A DNA stretch of 64,000 bases from Malus domestica (lineage: Eukaryota > Streptophyta > Magnoliopsida > Rosales > Rosaceae). A program made the position numbers and the translations under genes. Below the pieces are notes generated by a model. It was not told where the DNA came from. It ran no database searches and saw only the letters and a program-made list of their open reading frames with translations. The stretch is from NCBI RefSeq assembly GCF_042453785.1, contig NC_091664.1:2964501-3028500 (forward strand). The letters are read 5' to 3'. Positions within the stretch are counted from its first letter, which is position 1, and the number at the start of each line of letters is the position of its first letter. Positions 58,693 through 64,000 of the stretch are shown one piece after another.

Positions 58693-61600
58693 ATGGCTTC
58701 TCTCGGATTCCTCCAACATATGCTGCCATCAATATTGATATTAGCATCTCTTCACGCCTGCATGGGAGACGCCACAGTTCCTTCACAGCTCAACAACGAC
58801 GTTCTAGGCCTACTCGTCTTCAAATCCGACATCCATGATCCTTCCTCGTACCTCGCTTCATGGAATGAAGATGAGAACTCCCCTTGTTCTTGGGAATATG
58901 TACAATGCAATCCAGCCACCGGAAGAGTCTCTCAGCTGTCACTCGAAGGCCTAGGCCTAAAGGGAAAAATCGGAAAAGGGCTTCAGAACTTGCAAAATTT
59001 GAAGGTACTTTCTTTGTCAAGCAACAATTTCAGCGGAGACATTAGTCCGGAGAAGCTTGCTCTGCCTCCGAATCTCGAAAAGCTTAATTTAAGCCACAAC
59101 AGTTTATCAGGATTAATTCCCACTAATCTTTTCAACATGAGCTCCATCAAATTTCTTGATCTTTCCGAGAACTCACTCTCAGGGCCACTCCCTGATAACC
59201 TGTTTGATAACTGCTTTTCGCTTCGCTATCTTTCGTTATCTGGTAACTTGCTTGAAGGTCCTTTGCCTAGCACACTGCCTAGATGCTCTTCTTTGAACAG
59301 TCTCAATCTCTCAAACAACCATTTCTCCGGTAACCCTGATTTCGCTTCTGGGATTTGGTCTTTGACAAGATTGCGCACTCTAGATCTTTCGAACAATGCC
59401 TTTTCCGGGTATGTGTCACAAGGGATATCAGCCGTACACAACTTGAAAGAGCTTCTGTTACAAAGCAATCACTTTTCGGGATCTTTGCCAGCGGATATAG
59501 GACTATGTCCTCACTTAGAGAAGATTGATTTGAGCTATAATATGTTCACTGATGCATTACAAGACTCACTTCAGAGGTTGAATTCTTTGACATTTTTCAG
59601 TCTGTCAGATAACATGTTCTCTGGTGATTTCCCTCAGTGGATTGGTAGCATGAGCAGCCTCAAATATTTGGATTTTTCGAACAATGGCTTCACCGGAAGC
59701 CTCCCACCTTCAATGAGTGACCTCAGATCACTCAATTATTTGAGTTTGTCAAACAACAAACTTGTTGGTACTATTCCAACTTCTCTTGCTTACTGCAATG
59801 ATTTGTCGGTGATTCGGTTGAGGGGTAACACTTTCACTGGAAGCATACCAGAGGGCTTGTTTAATCTGGGGTTGGAGGAAATTGACTTCTCCCACATGGG
59901 ACTTACAGGTTCTATTCCTCCGGGTTCCAGCAAACTCTTCGAATCTTTAAGGATGTTGGATTTGTCAAGCAACAATCTCAAAGGAAATATTCCGGCAGAA
60001 GTGGGACTTTTCTCCAACTTGAGGTACTTGAATTTGTCATGGAACAACCTTCAGTCAAGGATGCCTCCAGAGCTCGGCTTCTTTCAGAACTTAACGGTGC
60101 TAGATCTTCGAAACAGCGCCTTGTTCGGTTCTATCCCAGAGGATGTATGTGATTCAGCAAGCCTGGCAATTCTCCAATTGGATGGAAACTCGTTGACTGG
60201 CTCAATTCCTGATGAAATTGGCAACTGCTCATCTCTCTATTTGATGTAAGTCTATGATCCCCTTTTTTTTCCCTAAATTTTTCCCATTTGCCTTTTTATT
60301 TACTTATGAATTTGAATTAAATGAAATGTGACATTTTTTGTTTCAGGAGCTTGTCACATAACAATTTAAGTGGTACTATTCCGAAATCCATTTCGAAGCT
60401 AAATAAGCTCAAGATTCTTAAATTGGAGTTCAATGAGTTGAGTGGAGAGATACCCCAAGAACTTGGAAAACTAGAAAATCTACTTGCTGTGAACATATCA
60501 TATAACAGGTTGGTAGGGAGGCTTCCTGCTGGGAGCGTATTTCAGAGCTTGGATCAAACTGCGCTGCAAGGAAATCTGGGAATTTGCTCACCATTGTTAA
60601 AGGGACCATGTACGATGAATGTGCCTAAGCCTCTTGTTCTAGATCCAACTGCGTACAACAACCAAATGGGCGGTCATAGACACCATAACAAATCTGCAAC
60701 ATCCACAAAAGACCAGCGCCGCACCTTCCTTAGCTTATCTGCCATTGTGGCAATTTCAGCAGCCAGCCTGATTGTTTTGGGAGTGATTGTTATTAGTCTT
60801 CTGAATGCATCCGCAAGGAGGAGGCCTGCATTTGTGGAAACTGCCTTGGAGAGCATGTGTTCAAGCTCTTCACGTTCAGGTAGTTTGGCATCGGGGAAGC
60901 TCATTCTCTTCGACTCAAGGTCATCCCCGGAATGGATTAGCAGTCCTGAATCCCTACTCAACAAGGCCTCAGAGATCGGCGAGGGAGTCTTTGGAACAGT
61001 TTACAAAATTCCACTTGGAGCTCAAGGAAGAGTAGTTGCTATCAAGAGGTTGGTCACATCAAATATAATCCAGTGCCTTGAAGATTTTGATAGAGAGGTT
61101 AGAATTCTGGGGAAAGCAAGACACCCGAATCTAATCGCTCTAAAAGGGTACTATTGGACTCCACAGATGCAGCTGTTGGTAACAGAGTTTGCCACCAATG
61201 GCAGCCTTCAATCCAAACTCCATGAAAGACCTCATTCAAGTCCACCTCTTTCATGGGCTAATAGGTTCAAAATCTTGCTTGGAACAGCAAAGGGACTTGC
61301 TCAATTGCACCACTCATACCGCCCGCCAATCATCCACTACAACATCAAACCTAGTAACATCTTGCTCGATGAGAGTTACAACGCGAAAATATCAGACTTT
61401 GCACTGGCAAGGCTCCTGACAAAGATAGACCAGCATGTAGTGAGTAACAGATTTCAGAGTGCACTAGGTTATGTGGCGCCGGAACTGGCATGCCAGAGCT
61501 TAAGGGTGAATGAAAAATGTGATGTGTATGGTTTCGGCGTGTTGATTCTTGAGATCGTGACTGGGAGGAGACCTGTGGAGTATGGGGAGGACAATGTGGT

Positions 61601-61823
61601 AATACTGAATGACCATGTTAGGGTTTTGCTTGAGCAAGGGAATGCGTTGGGGTGCATTGATGTTAGCATGGGGTATTACCCAGAGGATGAAGTCCTACCA
61701 GTGCTTAAGTTGGCTTTGGTTTGCACCTCACAGATTCCATCCTGCAGGCCTACCATGGCAGAAGTTGTTCAAATTATGCAGATTATCAAGACCCCAATTC
61801 CACAAACAATGGAGGCTTACTGA
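58693..61823 (+). CDS. LRR receptor-like pseudokinase, At3g28040-type (1009 aa, 2 exons)
   Basis: Exons 58693-60245 and 60347-61823 join as LYLMSLSHNN with GT-AG ends. A signal peptide covers about residues 1-26 and an LRRNT with CSWEYVQCN about 35-77. Some 20 plant LRRs (LxxLxLSxNxFSGxxP) follow to about 610, a membrane segment at about 660-685 (IVAISAASLIVLGVIVISLL), then a kinase-like domain from about 740. The G-loop GEGVFG and the VAIK lysine are kept, but the catalytic HRD is HYN and DFG is DFA, so phosphotransfer is unlikely. It would sit in the plasma membrane as a co-receptor or ligand-binding scaffold; the ligand is unknown. The gene looks intact. Confidence 0.94.
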
Positions 61824-61890
61824 TTCGAACACGGGACGCATGGGTAGAAACCTCACATCCTATCCACTAGGATATTGGACCATATGCAAT
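61822..61890 (-). mobile_element. tRNA-derived SINE-like element touching the RLK stop codon
   Basis: On the minus strand a B-box gttcgaatc (61830-61822) and a near A-box tagtggatagg (61869-61859) lie in tRNA order and spacing. The B-box overlaps the last two bases of the TGA stop. It is the same family as 41895-41980. Boundaries are uncertain. Confidence 0.5.
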
Positions 61891-62011
61891 GTTTGTTTTT
61901 TCTATGTATTTAATCAGTTTTTTCTAAGCTTGAATTGATATTCCATATGTTTTCAATGTGAATGGTTAGTGTCGTTGCAATGTGAATTTTTAAAATCGGT
62001 TTAGGAATCTT

Positions 62012-62156
62012 TTGCCTGGAAAGGTTACTCCCTTGTGACCGAAAAGTTACAGGTTTAAGTCGTGGACACAGTCTCTTTGCAAAGCAAATGTATGACTGCG
62101 TACGATAGATGTTCCTCCCGCCCCCAACCCTTGCTGGGAGCCTTGTTGGCTCGGGG
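62012..62156 (+). mobile_element. Au-like SINE (about 145 bp)
   Basis: The core cttgtgaccgaaaagttaca, cgtggacacagtctctttgc and a 3' part with gggagccttgttggctcggg match the element at 37243-37417 in the opposite orientation. The flanks are tttaggaatctt (62000-62011) and tttagaaatctt (62157-62168), a 12-bp duplication with one mismatch. Confidence 0.82.
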
Positions 62157-62837
62157 TTTAGAAATCTTGCACCTCAAGGAATTGTAGCACCAGTGGAAGA
62201 AATGAAAGTTTTATGTCCATTACATTTGATGGGTTTATTAGCTGAACTAAACTAGGTTTTACCATTCAAGATAGGATATCCGATACAAGATTAAATGTGG
62301 TAAAGTAAATATTAAATTAGACTGGACTATACTGCACTCTTGCACTATTCGGATTTTTTTAAACTCGTTAGCACGATCAAGTTATGACTAATCTTAACCA
62401 TTGTAAAAATTTAAAATGTTTACTTCAGTTTCATATAATGAGGGACAATCAAGTTCAGTTCAATATAATTCAAAATTTTATAAAGTGAACTTTTTTTTTT
62501 TTAACGAACGATTTAGTTACACTAAATATATCTAAACTACGAGAATAAGTTTCAAATTATTGTTCTTGTAACATTTGGAGCATCTCCATGATTCATCCAC
62601 TAGAATTGTAACGCTAAAGACTTGTTCACGGGGTTTATACTGTTATACATGAACATGAGAGAGAGAAGGTTATCACAATGAAAGTGTGATTTTGGTAGAT
62701 AAAAACAAAATTACATGTCAATATTTGGACGCTTTCGTTGTGGATGTGGGGTAGACCGTACGACATAACGTTTTCTTCACGGGTGACGTTACAGAAATCA
62801 ATTTATATTATTATATGTTATCCTGTGGTATAAGTTG

Positions 62838-63016
62838 GGATTTGGACCATCTCCCGAGCTTAAAAAGTTGAGCCTCCTGAGCAAAGCACACGGTCGTTAA
62901 ATTTTGATTCAACGATTACAAACAGAAAATTCTTTTAAAAGTTATAATAATTATAATCGTTAGATCAAAATTCAACGGTCCATATGTTTTGCTCGGGAGG
63001 CTCATGATCCAAATCC
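62838..63016. mobile_element. Small MITE (about 180 bp)
   Basis: ggatttggaccatctcccga at the left is inverted, with small changes, at the right end (ggatttggatcatgagcctc read on the minus strand). The arms continue for about 75 bp around an AT-rich loop. The flanks (ataagttg and ataaagttg) resemble each other but are not identical. Confidence 0.65.
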
Positions 63017-64000
63017 ATAAAGTTGTGTATAATAAATAATATCAAGGAATCTTGCATCATCGTTTCATCCCCCAATACAAAACCGGGAACAAGGTGAGCC
63101 AATTTGCTTACGTGGCTCGCCCGTGATTATTTTTCATCATTTTCTTTTAGGTAATACTAAGGCGATTCAATTTGTAATAATAAAATTTTAGAAATTAAAA
63201 GGCGTGAAAGTGATGATTGGTTTATTACTTAAATATTAATAAATATATTCATTCTTATTGGTGACACATCATTTAGTTAACAAATTTTGTCTTCAAATTT
63301 TATCTCCCTAGCATTACTCTTTTCTTTTCTCCATAAAATACTCCAAATATATATTGATGGGTGCAATAATGTGGAGGAAGATTATATCCCCTCCTAATCT
63401 TTCTCCTCTTCTCTTCCCTCCTACTTGAACTGTTACGATTACGCCATGTTAACATCTTATATTAATTTTTTTTATAGAAACAATAAGACAAAAAACAATG
63501 TGGAAGAGGAGGGGAGGAAAGGGGATGAGAATAGGAAGGGAGAGAATCTTACTCCTAGTAATGTCGTGCCAAAAATGGGTGATAAGTAAATATGTCGGTT
63601 GCAAGGCACTTCTGTCTTGTTTGGTGGGCTGGATGGAACAGTTTGTGACTAAATTAAATGAACTTGTCTAGTTCATTGTTTATTGAGTGAGTTATAGCTA
63701 CAAGCAATAGGATTTTCCTAATCCTCTCTTCCGAAAAGGAATAACATGAAATTCTTTTTCCTTTCCTCAAAGACCAAGAGATTGGATCTAGCTATAAAAA
63801 GAATGCTTGACTAATAACTAACACACTTCTTGGTCTTTGACCCCCTCAGTCACTACAAAACGCCCCCGAACAATGCAATGGGATGTGTATTTATCTATCT
63901 CTTGACTCGAAATAAGAACAGGTTTGAAAAAGGATCTTAAAGTGTCTAGGGTTGAGCCACGAGGGTCTCCTAACGCCTTCTTTTTTCTTCTCATCAAAGT
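63017..64000. other. AT-rich intergenic DNA
   Basis: No gene seen. 63385-63480 is the second copy of a dispersed C/T-rich repeat also found at 53575-53700. Confidence 0.5.

Noticed and set aside
61822..61890. Genuine tRNA gene
   Set aside because: A- and B-box words are present but no cloverleaf with acceptor stem pairing could be made; it fits a tRNA-derived SINE.

Overview
The window looks like nuclear DNA of a eudicot plant, most likely Rosaceae of the apple/pear group. Genes have GT-AG introns, intergenic DNA is AT-rich, the gene families are plant-specific (TIR-NB-LRR, PORR, LRR receptor kinase), and there are plant RTE-type LINEs with (TTG)n tails and Au-like SINEs. The Rosaceae call rests on remembered repeat families and is an inference.

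Layout. 1-7291 is copy A of a composite non-LTR retroelement, cut by the left window edge. 7292-9848 is the last four exons of a WD40 gene whose complete paralogue lies at 45330-49680. About 9440-13644 and about 14870-27000 are two copies of one tandem duplication with a period near 5.41 kb. Each holds the last WD40 exon, fragments from the PORR gene region, a TIR transposon and the 3' part of a TNL resistance gene. The unit-1 TNL piece is a pseudogene. Unit 2 runs into a complete TNL gene (25792-30074, minus strand, 4 exons, about 1254 aa). Unit 2 is also split by composite copy B (16327-24459, 8.1 kb), which is flanked by an 18-bp target-site duplication. The matching empty site survives in unit 1 at 10901-10918. 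A third, 5'-truncated composite (C, 13645-14870) sits exactly at the junction of the two units.

30100-35800 is TNL upstream DNA with a relic of a second TNL start, plus two nested TIR transposons that each carry host-gene-like sequence, one of them an ATG18/WIPI-like fragment. 35840-36850 is a paralogue of the WD40 promoter and 5' UTR. 38240-39691 is an intact PORR-domain organelle RNA-binding protein. 45330-49680 is the intact WD40 gene (9 coding exons, 440 aa). 49900-57750 is repeat-rich: a 921-bp fold-back element, a 982-bp TIR element, a 20-bp retro-insertion stub and a 2.3-kb solo LTR with a 5-bp target duplication. 58693-61823 is an LRR receptor-like pseudokinase of the At3g28040 type. 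SINEs and a MITE fill the rest.

How it fits together. Four host genes appear intact: TNL, PORR, WD40 and RLK. They do not form a pathway; the region is organised by duplication and transposition. The most unusual object is the composite retroelement. It has an RTE body, an antisense passenger segment with its own intact 226-aa coiled-coil ORF and a tandem-repeat array, and then a second copy of the RTE 3' end. It appears three times, and once it clearly moved as a single unit.
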